This document shows positions 23,195-34,497 of a stretch of 64,000 bases of DNA, piece by piece. The number at the start of each line of letters is the position of its first letter. The first letter of the stretch is position 1. Source of the stretch: Ananas comosus (taxonomy: Eukaryota; Streptophyta; Magnoliopsida; Poales; Bromeliaceae); the NCBI RefSeq assembly GCF_001540865.1, contig NC_033638.1:932401-996400 (forward strand). The letters are read 5' to 3'. The position numbers were made by a program, and so were the translations under genes. The notes below the pieces were generated by a model. That model saw only the letters and a list, made by a program, of their open reading frames with translations. It had not been told where the DNA came from and made no database searches.

Positions 23195-24197
23195 TGGGTG
23201 AAAACGGATATGATATTATCAAAAATATCCGTATCCGTTTTGGATAATATTTGGATACAGATAGAAAATATTCAAATTTTAGTATTATTATTTTGAATTA
23301 ATTTTATATAGGCTCCTATGAATTTGCAAATATATTTCTATAAAATTCAACTTTTTATATATTGTCCCTGTAAAAGTTATAATATTTTCAAATATGTCCT
23401 TTTGATTTGTTGCCGTTAAAACATTGTCTATTTTATAAATAAAATGATCTTTTTATCATCACAAATATGTCCCTCTGAAAATTCCAACTGTTAATTAAAG
23501 AGAGGTAAAAGGATCAATTCAACTCATTAACTAATTAGAGTTAAGTATTTAACCTATAGTTAATTAATTTTTTTTCTAACGAATTCTAACGGCATGGACA
23601 TATTTGAAAACATCAGAATTTTTGAAAAGACAACATATGAAAGTTAAACTTTGTAGAGATATATTTATAATTCACTATATTTATAGAAACCTGTATGCAA
23701 TTAACCCTATTATTTTTATATTCTTTATATTTCCCACCCAATTTCTTCCACCCGGCCAGCTCAAATCCCTTTCCTCCAGAGTCGATCTCTTTTGCCTACT
23801 TCTCTAATTCATTGCCAATCAAGATACCGAGGGATGATTTATACATATTGTTTGAAAATAAAATTTTGTATTATTCGTTTATTTTATAATAAGTTATATA
23901 TTAAAATTATATATTTTATATGTGAAGATATATAGTCAAGAAACACGGTAGGAAAATAAAGTAATTTTTGGTGTTCATGCGTATTAATATATATTATTAT
24001 CCAAATAATACCCGAATACATATCCGATCCATATTCAAGTCCGAAAAATTATCTGATCATATCCGAATTTGTTTTTAGTAGATATTGTAATAAAAATTTA
24101 GTGTCTAACACATCCAATCCGTATCCGAAAAAAAAATATGGATGCAAATATGGTTTCGTCAAATATTCAGCCATATTCGATCCGTTTTCACCCCAAG
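23195..24197. mobile_element. Fold-back element with GGGTGAAAACGGAT termini
   Basis: ATGGGTGAAAACGGATATGA near 23195 mirrors ATCCGTTTTCACCCC ending about 24195. The inner arms are made of short GGATA/TATCC words (ATCCGTATCCG, ATATCCGATCC). This resembles the hAT MITE at 62755-63242, but I found no clear target duplication. A Mutator-type MITE is nested inside. Confidence 0.6.
23306..23706. mobile_element. Mutator-type MITE, copy 2
   Basis: It runs from ATAGGCTCCTATGAATTTGC to ACCTGTATGCAATTAACC with the family's inverted inner blocks (TTCAACTTTTTATAT, ATATGAAAGTTAAAC). It lies inside the fold-back element. Confidence 0.7.
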
Positions 24198-24370
24198 GAG
24201 GTAGTATAAGAAATTAGGGATAAAAAAATTTCAGTGGAGCTATACAATCGAATATTTTTAAATTATTTTTATATTAAATTAAAACAATAAAAATTCTAAC
24301 AAAATTGTTATAGTTCTTTGAGTAGAGATAAAAATAATATTGTGATGAATTAAGCCTCCCCAATGACATA

Positions 24371-25900
24371 TCTATAATCTATAACTATATTGGAACCCCG
24401 TTCCTTCCTGTCCACGTGGCAGCATTAGCTTAAAACCTGAGTTAATTAATGGGTGGACCTACCTGTCATCTTAAGATCCACCTATCTAAATAATTTTCTT
24501 TTTCTAATTAATAGGTGGACCCTACCTGTCATCTTAGATGTTTTCCTAATTTAATTTTTCCTGCTTCGTCTTCAACCTCCAGCTCCATCGCGCTCTTCCC
24601 TCTAGATACCGCTCCGAGTACTGTTCCCACTGTGGACGGAATGTTGGGCAAGTTCGTGGTCGGTTCTTCCCGTCGCGCCCTTTCCAGTTAGCGAGGCCCT
24701 AGATGCCGCTCCGGCTCCCGTTCCCTCTCTGGACGCCGCTCCGGCTTCTGTTCCCTCTCTGGACGAAACCCTAGATGCCGCTTCGGCTCCCGTTCCCTCT
24801 CTGGACGAAATATTAGGCCGAGTTCATTCGGGCTACGAAAATGGTTCCGATTCATTATCCGTTCTCCCATCTTGCTGCCTATATAATATACCTCTGAAAA
24901 AAAAAAATTTGCAGCAAAAAAAAAAAACTCTATTTCTCTCCTGAAATTTTCTATCTCTGATTTTGAAAGCGATCCCTCCGCGGGCTTCTGGCGATCCCTC
25001 TGTGGGCTTCTATTTCACCTCGAGGCAGCGGATCGAGTAGAAGCTTCTCGATTTCATTCAGGAGGCCGAGCGTTTTGGAGGTGAGAAATAGGAAAAAGCA
25101 TCTAAATACTTGAATACTTTTTTCTTAAAAAAAAAAAAAGGAACATGAAGCTGTAAAGAGAAAGAAAAAGGAAACAATTTACTATGTTAACACAGCAACA
25201 TATAATAGGGTACTTCAGTGCAATAGAACCAATAATTTTCAATAATTTCTTTTCAGCAATCGTTCTTGCTTGCTTACCATTATGTCGTCCAAAAGATTGA
25301 CAATAAGTAATTAACTCGCAATTGGATATTAATTGAAACATGTCATCGACCTTCATTTGATTAGCTATTTTAGTGCAGTGATGGCGTCGCATCCTTATTT
25401 TATTTTTTTCAAATGGCTCTTCGTTTTGTGTTGCATTTACTCACATTTATTTAATTTTTGGTAGTCCTTGGTCTACCATTTATAAAAAAATATGTAATGT
25501 TTGTACTTAAATTTATATTGTATAATTATACAAAGGAGGTATTTCCTCCTCCTCTAATGGTCTCCGAAGATGAGAAGTATCGATAAAAATATGGAGTCAT
25601 CAAGAAGGGGTTGAAGACGTTGTGGTACCTCACGTAATCGTCGATGTCGGCAACGAAAGCCTTAAATGATGGTGTGAAAGGGTTCGATATCTATATAACA
25701 AATTTTCTTATCCTATAGTTCTTTTTATCTTTTGTTGATTTGTAATTCCATTATAAAAATTTCTATATATTTTTCATATTATTAGTTTCAATCAAATATA
25801 ATTATATTCTTTTTTTTTTACTGTTTCATATTTGTTTATTTAATCTAAAAATTTTTATTAAAAATTTTTATCCGCCGCATCGCGCTGGTTCCTACACTAG
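24371..25900 (+). mobile_element. Non-autonomous Helitron
   Basis: It begins TCTATAATCTATAAC after A and ends CCTACACTAG (25900) before T. The GCCGCATCGCGCTGG hairpin zone lies next to the end. It shares CACGTGGCAGCATTAGC near the 5' end with the Helitron at 12082-12880. Internal minisatellite at 24690-24810 (GCCGCTCCGGCTCCCGTTCC units). The part at 25550-25680 is shared, in inverse orientation, with 33220-33390 and looks like an old captured coding segment with stops (GVIKKGLKTLWYL). Confidence 0.8.
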
Positions 25901-25944
25901 TGTCATTGAAGAGTCTTTTGGAGAGTCTTTTACTAATTTTTTTT

Positions 25945-26313
25945 GGATTAAATTATAGCAAATTTTCTTTTGTAAATACCCGATTTTTCACTTTTTCTAT
26001 CTGACTTTCAAAAACTTATATTTTGCCCCCTTAAAATTTAAAAAATATTTTCTAAGCGGTAGAACGTTAATGGAGAGGGCAAAATGACTAAATTATCCTT
26101 ACTTCTTCTATAAGAATTTTTTTAATGTATTTCTATCATTTAGAATATGATTCTTAATATAAATTATAATAAATAGACGGAATAGTGATAGACCACTGAT
26201 GGATTGGGCTAAATGCAGCAACTTGAATGTTGAGGGGGTAAAATATAGGTCTTTTAAAGTTGAGGAGGGAAAATAAAAAGGCAAATATTTACCGGGGGTT
26301 CTATAATTTAGCC
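25945..26313. mobile_element. MITE with GGATTAAATTATAG termini
   Basis: Left GGATTAAATTATAGCAAA and right CTATAATTTAGCC are inverted, with inner inverted blocks CCCCCTTAAAATTTAA and TTGAATGTTGAGGGGG. Non-coding. Superfamily not assigned. Confidence 0.65.
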
Positions 26314-27984
26314 TTTTTGCAAAACTTAAAGAATCAGAGAGAAACATAAGCAGAAAAAATAAATAAATAAATGCTATTGGTACACATTTAAATCTAAGAG
26401 TCAATACAATTTTAATGGAGTTCAAATTCTCTACAACTTTATTTGTATACATACCAATGAATAGGTGTTTTCTATTAGTCTTGTGTTTAAGAAAATAAAC
26501 AGAATAGTAGTATAATCAAGGATGCGTTGGTATATCTAACTAGAAATGGCTAAGTAACAATTAAACATTCAGAAACATCATGATAGGTAAGCATGCATAT
26601 ACAATAACAAGAGCTGCATCGAGAAAGGCTCAAATGACCAAAGCAAATTAACTCATTAAACAATAACCTACATAGGCATAAAGTTTTAAATTTTTATTGA
26701 TAATTCTAAAACCCACACAGTAATAATTTATTCACCAATCAACAACATTACAAGCATAACTAAATGTTGTGCCGAAGATCGTATTGTAGGTAAATTGAGA
26801 AGGCAAAAAAGTCAAATATCAAAGTGTTTCACAAGATGAGATTTTATTCTTTCTACTAAGTATCTGCACTTTCTGATAGCAAAATAGGGCCCGATATATG
26901 CCTCATAACTATATTGTCAGAAAACTGCTACCACGTGGAGAGCTATATATGTAGATATTTACAAGTGCAGAAACAATATTAGAAAATGAAAAAAACCAAA
27001 TTGCAATCATATTTAAGCAGGTGGTAAGCTTAAACTAAGACCAAGGTCATTGGTTAAAAAATAAATAATGAAGTAAGATTCAGAAAATAAATAATTCATT
27101 GTTTACAAATCAAAATTAAAGCAAATCTTTAAATCAAAAACTGAAAAATTAGAATCAAAACCTTTGAATTTGAATTTTTGAATTAAACAGGATGATATTA
27201 TTTTTTTCTTTTTCCCGTACATGAATCAAATGGAAGGAAATTTGACAACATAATGTATACTGTTGAAAATGATCCTATTCCATTACCAACTCATTTAAAA
27301 CATCAAGATATTCTTTTCTTGCACTTAATACTTCGGAGTTTATTTTTATTCTTTGACAAAATTATGTGTACACCTACACTCACATTACCATAAAAAAAAT
27401 AAAAGAAAAAAATCATCTATTTCAGTAGAACAATTTGTGAAATTTCAAATCATTTTCATTTACTAAAAATATCCTCAAGTGTCCTTCTACAGAAGCCATT
27501 AAATGGGGATTGTACATTTTTTAAATCTGGAATCACAAATTAGATAGGAAAAAAAGTTCTATCAAATTCTCAAAAGCTTTTCGCAAGCTTTTTCCAAGTC
27601 AAAAAATCTAAAAAATTAACAAAATACCCAAAATCCTAATCGAGATTAAGAGAAAAAAAATATTGAGAATAGAAAATAAGGGAAAAAAAAAACCTAATTG
27701 AAGCTAATAAAACCCTAATCGAGATTTTTTGAAAAATAACTACAAACCTGGAAGGACCTTGAGAAGAAAGCTTGCTGAGAATGAGGAGGTTAACGCACCG
27801 TCGTTGAGGAGGTGGATTGAAGAGGGGAAGTGTGCAATGAAGGCGTTCATGTGGCGGATTGAAGAGGCGTAGGCGTGCGCGGAGAGGCGAAGTGGTGAAC
27901 AAATGAGAAAACGCGTGCGCACGGAGTGAAAAGGGGAAAGTTTGGGTTTGCTGTGGAGGAAAATAAAAATTAAGGAAAAGAAAA
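26314..27984. other. AT-rich stretch without a supported gene
   Basis: No coding similarity, terminal repeats or RNA motifs recognised. Confidence 0.5.
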
Positions 27985-28111
27985 AAAAATAAAGGCGGTT
28001 TTAAAAAACACCGCTAGATATGTCTCTAGGTTCCCAATTTCTTTTTTGTAGAGGCGGTTTCTACAACCGTCTCTAGCGAACCGCCGGAAAATATATATTT
28101 TCCTGTAGTGT
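27985..28111 (-). mobile_element. CACTA-like terminus
   Basis: Read on the minus strand it begins CACTACAGGAAAATA at 28111. It carries GGCGGTT and ACCGCC words (GGCGGTTTCTAC, AACCGTCTCTAGCG) in alternating orientation, as CACTA subterminal regions do. The partner terminus was not identified, so the full extent is unknown. Confidence 0.6.
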
Positions 28112-28125
28112 ATAGCACTAGAGCT

Positions 28126-28532
28126 TCTATACTATGCATCTCAGAGAGGATCCGCGTTGGGGAGATGTCCACGGGTTTGAGGGAACAATATCTTTATGCA
28201 ACTAAAAAGAATAAATAAAAACACCATCTATACCTCTACATTAATTTCTATGGCTAAATCCTACATATACCCACCCCTTTAATTTGAAAAAGAGTGAGGC
28301 CTACCTTTTTTTTCTCATTTTTTTTTTCTCATTTGATTATAAGTGTTATAAAAATAATTTAATCATCCATTTGTATGATATACGACTTCTCTTGAACAAG
28401 ATCGAATAGTATTATTGAAACGATTAAAGTCTTTTTCATTATAGTTTTATTTTTTAAAATTGTTTGTCTATAATATAGACTATTTCACTTTAACAATATC
28501 TACTCACTGTAATGCGTGGGTCACTATACTAG
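28126..28532 (+). mobile_element. Possible small Helitron
   Basis: The 3' end CACTATACTAG (28532) is preceded by CCCAC-type stem sequence (CACTGTAATGCGTGGG) and followed by T. TCTATACTATGC at 28126 is a plausible start, but the base before it is T, not A, so the 5' boundary is weak. Confidence 0.4.
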
Positions 28533-28583
28533 TATAGATTATGTCATATAAATTATGCTAAAATTTAAATTACATCCAAAAGA

Positions 28584-29816
28584 TGTAAGGACTGAGATTT
28601 TTGACAGTGTAACTAAACTCTCTGTTAACGATGTTTATGTGTGCAATTTAATTACATAAGCACTCGTCAAGTTTCAGGAGAAAATGAGCTAAAACGGAGA
28701 AGTTATGCGATTATTAGTTTTCACTTAAAGTGAATAGTAACTCCGGTTTTTCGGAGAAACCGCGGAGTAGAGTTGGCTTTCGGCGCGTATCGGACTCCGA
28801 ACATAGGACTCCAATAGCTCGTTTCGAACGGTTCATCTATTCTGGAACCAATGGCACTGACGAATTTCGGATCCGATGCACGGTTTTCGAGAAAAAGGAG
28901 TTTTAACAAAAGGAGGATTTTCGCTCTTTGCTATTCGTGCATTTAAAACTCCTCGTGCTCTGGCTTGTGACCTGGGGTTAGGTGTGAGTTGTTTCTGGTA
29001 CCTACTAGTGGTAGGGAATTCAAATTTGAATTTGGATTAAAGGTTTAGGGTTTATACTTCAGTATATGCGCGATATTCGGATTAATTGGAGAGCGGGTGA
29101 GTTTCGTCGCGAATCCGTGACCAAATCTGACGAAACAAGATGGTAGTTTGGATGCCCTCGTTGTGCTGAATGCGATGGTGCGATCCGTTCGGAAATCCGA
29201 TGAACGGATTGCCGGATATTGCATGTTGTTCGCTAAGGGGTCGAGAGTGGAAATCGGGAAATTCGCAAAAGTCGTTATATTTTATGTGCCGAATTGCGTG
29301 AGGTCAGACATGGAGGTGCGTATGTGTAAAATACGCATGATGTGAGGGACTTGACTGACAATTTCATCCCTGGGAGGACTATCTTGCAATTGTGCATATG
29401 CAATTAGCAGTTGCACTAGGGTTTCGTGGGGAAAACCCTAACTTTAATTCATCTTCTCCCTCAGCCAACCTCTTTTCATCCTCTGAAACCTTCCCCTTCC
29501 TAGCCGCTCGCACTCTGGCCGCCGGCGAGCACTTCCGGCCACCGGAGTAGGCCTTCTAGTGTTCTCCTCTCCTTCGGGTTCCGCTGCTTAGGCCGTGAAT
29601 CCTAGGAAAGCATCCTTTTGCGTCGAACCAGAGTTCTCCGGCCGAGGCTTCCCTTCCGACGACATACCCGCCGGCCCCGCCGTCCACGCGCGTCGCCGGC
29701 GCCGCNCCTGTATTTGTGGCGGATCTGGCATACTCTGGGGTCAGGTTTTCAAAAAAAAAAATTTTAAACGCTTTTCCGCTGTGTTTCAAACTAAAAGGGG
29801 ACCCCGGGGCGTGACA
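28584..29816 (+). mobile_element. Solo LTR with TSD 'aaaga'
   Basis: It starts TGTAAGGACTGAG, ends CCCCGGGGCGTGACA, and is flanked by 'aaaga' at 28579-28583 and 29817-29821. Length as assembled is 1233 bp, with an N at 29706. The copy at 33541-34243 keeps a stretch just inside its 3' part that this one lacks, so sequence is missing at the N. No internal retrotransposon region. It abuts the 3' end of the zinc-finger-GRF pseudogene. Confidence 0.9.
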
Positions 29817-29849
29817 AAAGAACTCCATCAGATTAAAGTATTAAAAGGA

Positions 29850-30303
29850 TTAAGTATTATACAATGCATAAAACAAACTAGAAGAACTTAAATATACAAA
29901 GATAAAAATTACAATAATTATGATAATGAACATTTTTCTCTCAGCGTCTGTGACCCTTGTGGAGAGCTCATCAATTCGTGCTTTTAGCTGTTTTCGTTTC
30001 TACATGATTAATATGTTCAAACAGCCATTCATCTAAACATTTTGTCGGTGACGCAAAATATTGAAAAAACATACTCCTTTTCACTTTTGAAGAGTTAGCG
30101 CTATCTTCTTCACATATATCTTTGTCTCTCCCTATAATTTTAATGTCGCACCATTGAAAAAAATCTCAATAATTCTCATTTTCTTTCCTATAATTAGAAC
30201 ACCCATAAAATAATCTCCCACTACTATTAGGTTGAGAGAAAACTCTTAAAACAATAATTTCATTACGGTTGCAGCGAACCCACTTGTTGATTATACTTCT
30301 CAT
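29850..30303 (-). pseudogene. GRF-type zinc finger protein pseudogene with C-terminal coiled coil and membrane segment
   Basis: From an ATG at 30301-30303 the minus strand reads MRSIINKWVRCNRN..., then SSGRLFYGCSNYR and DFFQWCD, the GRF zinc finger core. The cysteine expected before DFF is replaced by an in-frame TGA. A second frame then gives KQLKARIDELSTRVTDAE (coiled coil) and FIIIIVIFIFVYL (membrane anchor) to a TAA at 29850-29852. The layout finger, coiled coil, membrane anchor is that of plant GRF-finger proteins, often multiplied with transposons. One stop and one frameshift mark it as dead. Too broken to appear as a single long frame. Confidence 0.72.
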
Positions 30304-30785
30304 ATTAAATGATAATAATTACCTACATGAAAAAATAAATTAGTTATAATAAATTTATTTATAAGGATACATACAAATATTAGTAAATTTTTTTCTATAA
30401 TTTTTTTAAAAATTAGCAAAAAAATAAAAAATTTTAGCACAAATCTTGTATTTCCTTTTTTACATAATTTTTAATTTTTATAAAAACAATAAAAGAATAT
30501 AAAATTGCACCAAGAATCGTGTATTTAAATATATTTTTTTGGAAAAAACATAGAACATTTTTTAGTACCAATCAAGTAGAAATTTTTTTAATAAAAATAT
30601 TAAAAAAATACGTAGGAAAAAAGAAGATACAAGTATCTTGTAGAATTTTTAAAAGATGCATAGCTTATCACTCCTTTTTTTTTTATAAATTTTCAAAAAA
30701 TTACAATAAAATATAAAATTTTAATTCAATGAGAAAATGTTAGAAAAAATGAAATAAAATTATCATTTTCTATAATTGTAAAAAA
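30304..30785. other. Extremely AT-rich stretch
   Basis: Mostly A/T homopolymer-rich sequence; no feature. Confidence 0.5.
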
Positions 30786-31300
30786 AGGATAATTGTCAAT
30801 ATACACCTCAAAACTTCGGAAATATCTTATTTACCCCTACTTTTTTTTTTCTTTCCAATATGCCCCTCATATATTCCACAGTTATTCCAAAATATCCCTA
30901 CAGTTACCACCCGTTAAGTTAATTTGGGTTAAACGTGAGTTAAATATCTACCACAATTAAAAAAATTAAAATGCCACTTTTACCCTTAACTTAAGGGCAA
31001 ATAAGAAATGCTGGTGATAGTAGAAGGGTATATTTGAAAAAACCAAAAAACAAAATGCTCTTTGTGCCCCTAACTTAAGGGCAAATAAAAAAAGACGGTG
31101 ATGGTAGAAGGGTATATTTTAAAGGGCAAAATAATAATTTCACAGAAATAACAGAGTTCATTAACAGATTTTAACTCTAGAGGTATATTAGAAATAGGTT
31201 GGAACGTAAAAAGTGTATTTTCAAAATTAGCCTTCTAAGTAGGGTAAATCAGAAAGTCGAAAACTTTTCCGGGTATGTAAGTAAGTGCCCCTTGTAAAAA
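30786..31300. repeat. Interspersed repeat B, copy 1
   Basis: It runs from GGATAATTGTCAATATACAC to TTTTCCGGGTATGTAAG. Signature words are CTTAACTTAAGGGCAAATAA, GGTAGAAGGGTATAT and GCCTTCTAAG. Further copies lie at 49075-49640 (reverse), 57998-58385 and 60780-61195. The word CTTAAGGGCAAATAA with its 3' neighbours occurs twice in this copy (near 30990 and 31075). Confidence 0.7.
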
Positions 31301-31820
31301 AATGCATATGCTCATCATTTTATTGTTTAAAATTTTTTTAAAAAATTAAAAAAATTCAGCCAAAAATAGAAAGAAATATGTGGAAAAGTATTTGACCAAG
31401 TTATGTCGAGGAGCAGCGTCGTTTGGAGGGCTTCGAGGAGCAGTGTCGAACAGTTGGGGTTGGAGTGTCCACGAGCAGCGTCGGGGATTGTACCCGCAAA
31501 TTTGAACCGAGATGTTGTGGGGCCGGTAGGAGGGGGAGGGGGAGGGGGAGGGAGAGAGAGGGATGGTGGAAAAGAGTAGCGGATGAGGCTTTAGAGAGAA
31601 ATAGTAAAAAGAGAAAGAGATATAGGGTGGGGCGAGGGGGAGAGAAAGAAGAAAGAGAGAGAGTAACGTTTGAAGTTGGGATTCTCTTCCTAATTCACTT
31701 TCTTTATTAACGGCTTATTTATGTTGCATCCCACTTAATCCCTCCCCAAACCTATGCATGGATCTCAAGAGGATCCAACATTTAAAACACTATAGCACAG
31801 GGGGCTTTTTATGATATGTA
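31301..31820. other. Purine-rich GC patch, no recognised gene
   Basis: The open frame at 31423-31710 is made largely of GAGGGG/AGAGAG repeats; I do not regard it as a gene. GAGGAGCAG(C/T)GTCG recurs three times (31410-31480). Confidence 0.5.
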
Positions 31821-31828
31821 GCTATAGA

Positions 31829-31942
31829 GAGAACTCTCTCTCTCCTCTCTCTCTTCCCTCTCTCTCCTCTGCTCTCTCGTCTCTTCTCTCTCTCTTCTCT
31901 GTATATATATATATATATTATTATATTATATATATATATAAA
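31829..31942. repeat. CT and TA microsatellites
   Basis: Imperfect (CT)n at 31829-31898 runs into alternating TA at 31900-31940. Another CT/TA pair follows at about 32010-32058. Confidence 0.85.
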
Positions 31943-32058
31943 GCTTGGCTGGTATATTATGGTAGCACGGCAGGCGCTCCAGTGCTATTGATAGTATACA
32001 GTCTAGCGCGCAGTCTCTCTCTCCTTCTCTCCTGTCTATTATATATATATATATATAT

Positions 32059-32315
32059 AGTCCGGCTACTATATTCTTATGAGAATAGACTATTTTGTAC
32101 TCAAAAATTTTCAACTGTTAGATCTGTCTATTTGACCATTTCCATTCATTAGATCATACTATTCAACCAACCACTCACTCAACCCTAGGGGACCATTATC
32201 ATCGTAATCGAGGATTATCATCATCCTACCAGCACATCCTCCATCAAACGACTAAAAATTTATGAGTACAAAGAGGTCTATACTCATAAAAGTATAGTAG
32301 CCCTGGCCTATACAT
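32059..32315. mobile_element. MITE with about 50-bp terminal inverted repeats
   Basis: TCCGGCTACTATATTCTTAT at the left matches, inverted, ATAAAAGTATAGTAGCCCTGG at the right. The match continues through GAGAATAGAC/GTCTATACTC and TTTGTACTCA/TGAGTACAAA. Non-coding; lies in TA-rich flanks, so the target duplication cannot be read. Confidence 0.75.
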
Positions 32316-32399
32316 ATATATGTATATATTATTTTATTTATAAATATGTTATTATATAATATTTTATTTATAAATATATAGAAATTGTAATATCTGAGA

Positions 32400-33035
32400 C
32401 ATTTAAATCAGCGAAATTCAAAATTTGAATTTTGAATTTGATTTAAATTTGATTTATATATATAATAGGTATATATATTTATGCGGTGTTTGGAACCGGA
32501 GAGATGATAGGTTCCGTCGCGAATCTGCGACCAATTCGGGTGAAACAAAACTGTGGTCTCGATGGTTCGGCAGTGCTGGAAGCACTGGCGTAGTCCGTTC
32601 GCAAATCCGACAGATGGATCTCCTGATATAGTGTGATTACCGAGAAGGGGTCAAAATTGGCAAAATGGAGTTTTCGCAAAAACACCTATATTTTATGTAC
32701 CGAATCGCGCGATATCACTTGTGGAGGAGCGTGTATGCATTTTTCACATGCTGTGAGGGACTTATCATGAAATACTAGAAATTAGTGGACCTAGATGCAA
32801 GATTGCATCATGTATATACTGAACCATTAGGGTTTGCATGGTCCAAACCCTAACCCTAGCCTCTTCACCCTCAGCTGAGCCACCCACCCTCCTCACCTCC
32901 TTCCCCTGCCTTCGCCGTGTGCATCCCGGCCGCAGCGCTTGCCTCCGGCCACTGGAAAGAGCCACTATCTATCTTCCTCTCCCTCACATTGCATTGTTTC
33001 CTGTTCTTCTTCCTTACTAAGAGCAAGCTAGGTGC
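32400..33035 (+). mobile_element. Truncated LTR, same family as 28584-29816
   Basis: It matches about 29020-29560 of the solo LTR in order: GTCGCGAATC(T/C)G(C/T)GACC, a GAAACAA block, GTGAGGGACTT, CTAGGGTTTGC-type sequence and the GC-rich 3' stretch. Both ends are missing. The right end is cut by a CACTA-like terminus at 33036. Confidence 0.75.
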
Positions 33036-33056
33036 CACTACAACAATATTAAGCTA
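33036..33056 (+). mobile_element. CACTA-like terminus cut by a Helitron
   Basis: CACTACAACAATATTAAGCT starts here after 'tgc'. Its continuation is at 34605 on the far side of the Helitron, where short GCGAC/GTCGC words follow to about 34930, as in a CACTA subterminal region. Confidence 0.5.
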
Positions 33057-33420
33057 CTAGTGTAGGAACTCGCGCGATGCGGCGGATATAATCATATTTG
33101 ATTAAATTTAATAATATAAAAAATACTTTAAAATTTTTAGAATAGAATTATAATTTGTTGAAAAATAACGAACGATAGAAAAAAACTATAGAAGAAAAAA
33201 ATTTGTTATATAGAAATCAGACCCCTTTGTACCCTCATTTAGGGCATTCTTTACTAACACCGACGATTTCGTAAAGTATCACAGTGCCTTCAACCCTTTT
33301 TCGGTAAGTCCGTATGATACTTCTCGTCCTCTAAGACCATTAAAGGAGAGGGATACACACCCTTTACATAACTATACATTACAAATTTAAGTGATCGAGA
33401 TCGAGAGAGGAGGGTTAGGG

Positions 33421-34292
33421 GCTAGGGTAGAGTTCGACTCACCCGACGTTGACGGCGAGGGCGAGGGCGAGGGCGGCGTGCCTGCGGGGCTTGAGGTTGG
33501 AGCGAACGTAGTAGGCAAGGTCGTTGTCGACGACGCCGTATGTCACGCCCCGGGGTCCCTTTGAGTTTAAAAGATAGCGAAAAAGCGTCTGAATTTTTTT
33601 TTTTTTTTAAATCCTGACCCCAGAGTATGCCAGACCCGCCACAAATACAGAGATTCCACTGTTCACACGGACAGAGTCTCCCCTGTATTTGCACGGCGTC
33701 GCACAAGTACAACAGTACAAACAGGATACAACCACAATTATATGAATATAGAAATCACCATACATTCATACATTCACCATTCACATCACAGATATGCATT
33801 CAATGTCTAAATATAAATCCATAGAAAATCTTTTGAAAACTGTTCCCTACACAGGAACCTTTATTCTTTAAAAAACGCTACCACGAGGGGTAGAAAACCT
33901 TTTATTTTACAAAATCCAGAAATCCACANATTTTCTCAAAATCCGTGCATCAAACTCAAAATCCGTCAGCGCCAGTAGTTCCAGAATAGTTGAATCCTTC
34001 GAAATGAGCTATTGGACTGCTATGAACGGAGTCCGATACGCACCAGAAGCCAACTCTACTCCGTGGCCTCTTCGGAAAACCGGAGTTACTATTCACTTAA
34101 GTGAAAACTAATAATCGCGTAACTTCTCCGTTTTAGCTCATTTTCTCCTGAAACTTGACGAGTGCTTATGTAATTAAATTACACACATAAACATCGTCAA
34201 CAAAGAGTTTAGTTGCACTGTCAAAAAAATCTCAGTCCTTACACCGTATGCCATGCCCACGAGATCCTCGGGCAACGCAGTTGCCTCTTAGA
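33421..34292 (-). pseudogene. Captured host exon in the Helitron, interrupted by a solo LTR
   Basis: Around the LTR the minus strand reads, from an AG acceptor at about 34291, ATALPEDLVGMAYG (to 34244). After the LTR it continues in frame as VVDNDLAYYVRSNLKPRRHA and ends in a donor-like GGTGAGT near 33445. With one target copy removed the frame is continuous for about 43 residues with no stop, and is much more GC-rich than the rest of the Helitron. That is the look of an exon taken from a host gene. I do not recognise the parent gene. Confidence 0.6.
33541..34243 (-). mobile_element. Solo LTR with TSD 'ccgta', collapsed at an N
   Basis: On the minus strand it starts TGTAAGGACTGAG (34243) and ends CCCCGGGGCGTGACA (33541). 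It is flanked by 'ccgta' at 33536-33540 and 34244-34248. It is 703 bp as assembled against 1233 bp for its sister, with an N at 33929 where the middle is missing. It lies inside the captured exon of the Helitron. Confidence 0.9.
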
Positions 34293-34322
34293 AAATAGAA
34301 ATTGCCTCTTAGAAAATAGAAA
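34285..34322. repeat. 21-bp tandem pair
   Basis: Two adjacent copies of TTGCCTCTTAGAAAATAGAA, next to the captured exon's acceptor side. Confidence 0.8.
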
Positions 34323-34325
34323 CTA

Positions 34326-34497
34326 ATGAGACGAGGAGTCGAAGCAGCGACGTTACAGAGAAGGAATTAATGAGACAGAAAGCCAAAAAGGCAGACGTTA
34401 CAGGAAAAGAATTAATGAGATGGAAAGCCGAAGAGGCATGCGTTATAGGAAAGGAATTAATGAGACGGAAAGCTGAACAGGCAGACGTTACGAGGAG
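34326..34497 (+). repeat. 44-45-bp tandem repeat, about 4 units
   Basis: Units begin ATGAGACG/ATGAGACAG/ATGAGATGG and contain GC(C/A)GACGTTACAG and AAGGAATTA. The 45-bp period keeps an open frame with a 15-residue repeat (MRxKAEEADVTGKEL type) at 34370-34597. The frame is most likely a by-product. Confidence 0.75.

Noticed and set aside
27636..27922. Two overlapping minus-strand frames with PLRARLRLFNPPH
   Set aside because: No family resemblance, no splice support, and a nearby CACTA terminus suggests transposon interior.
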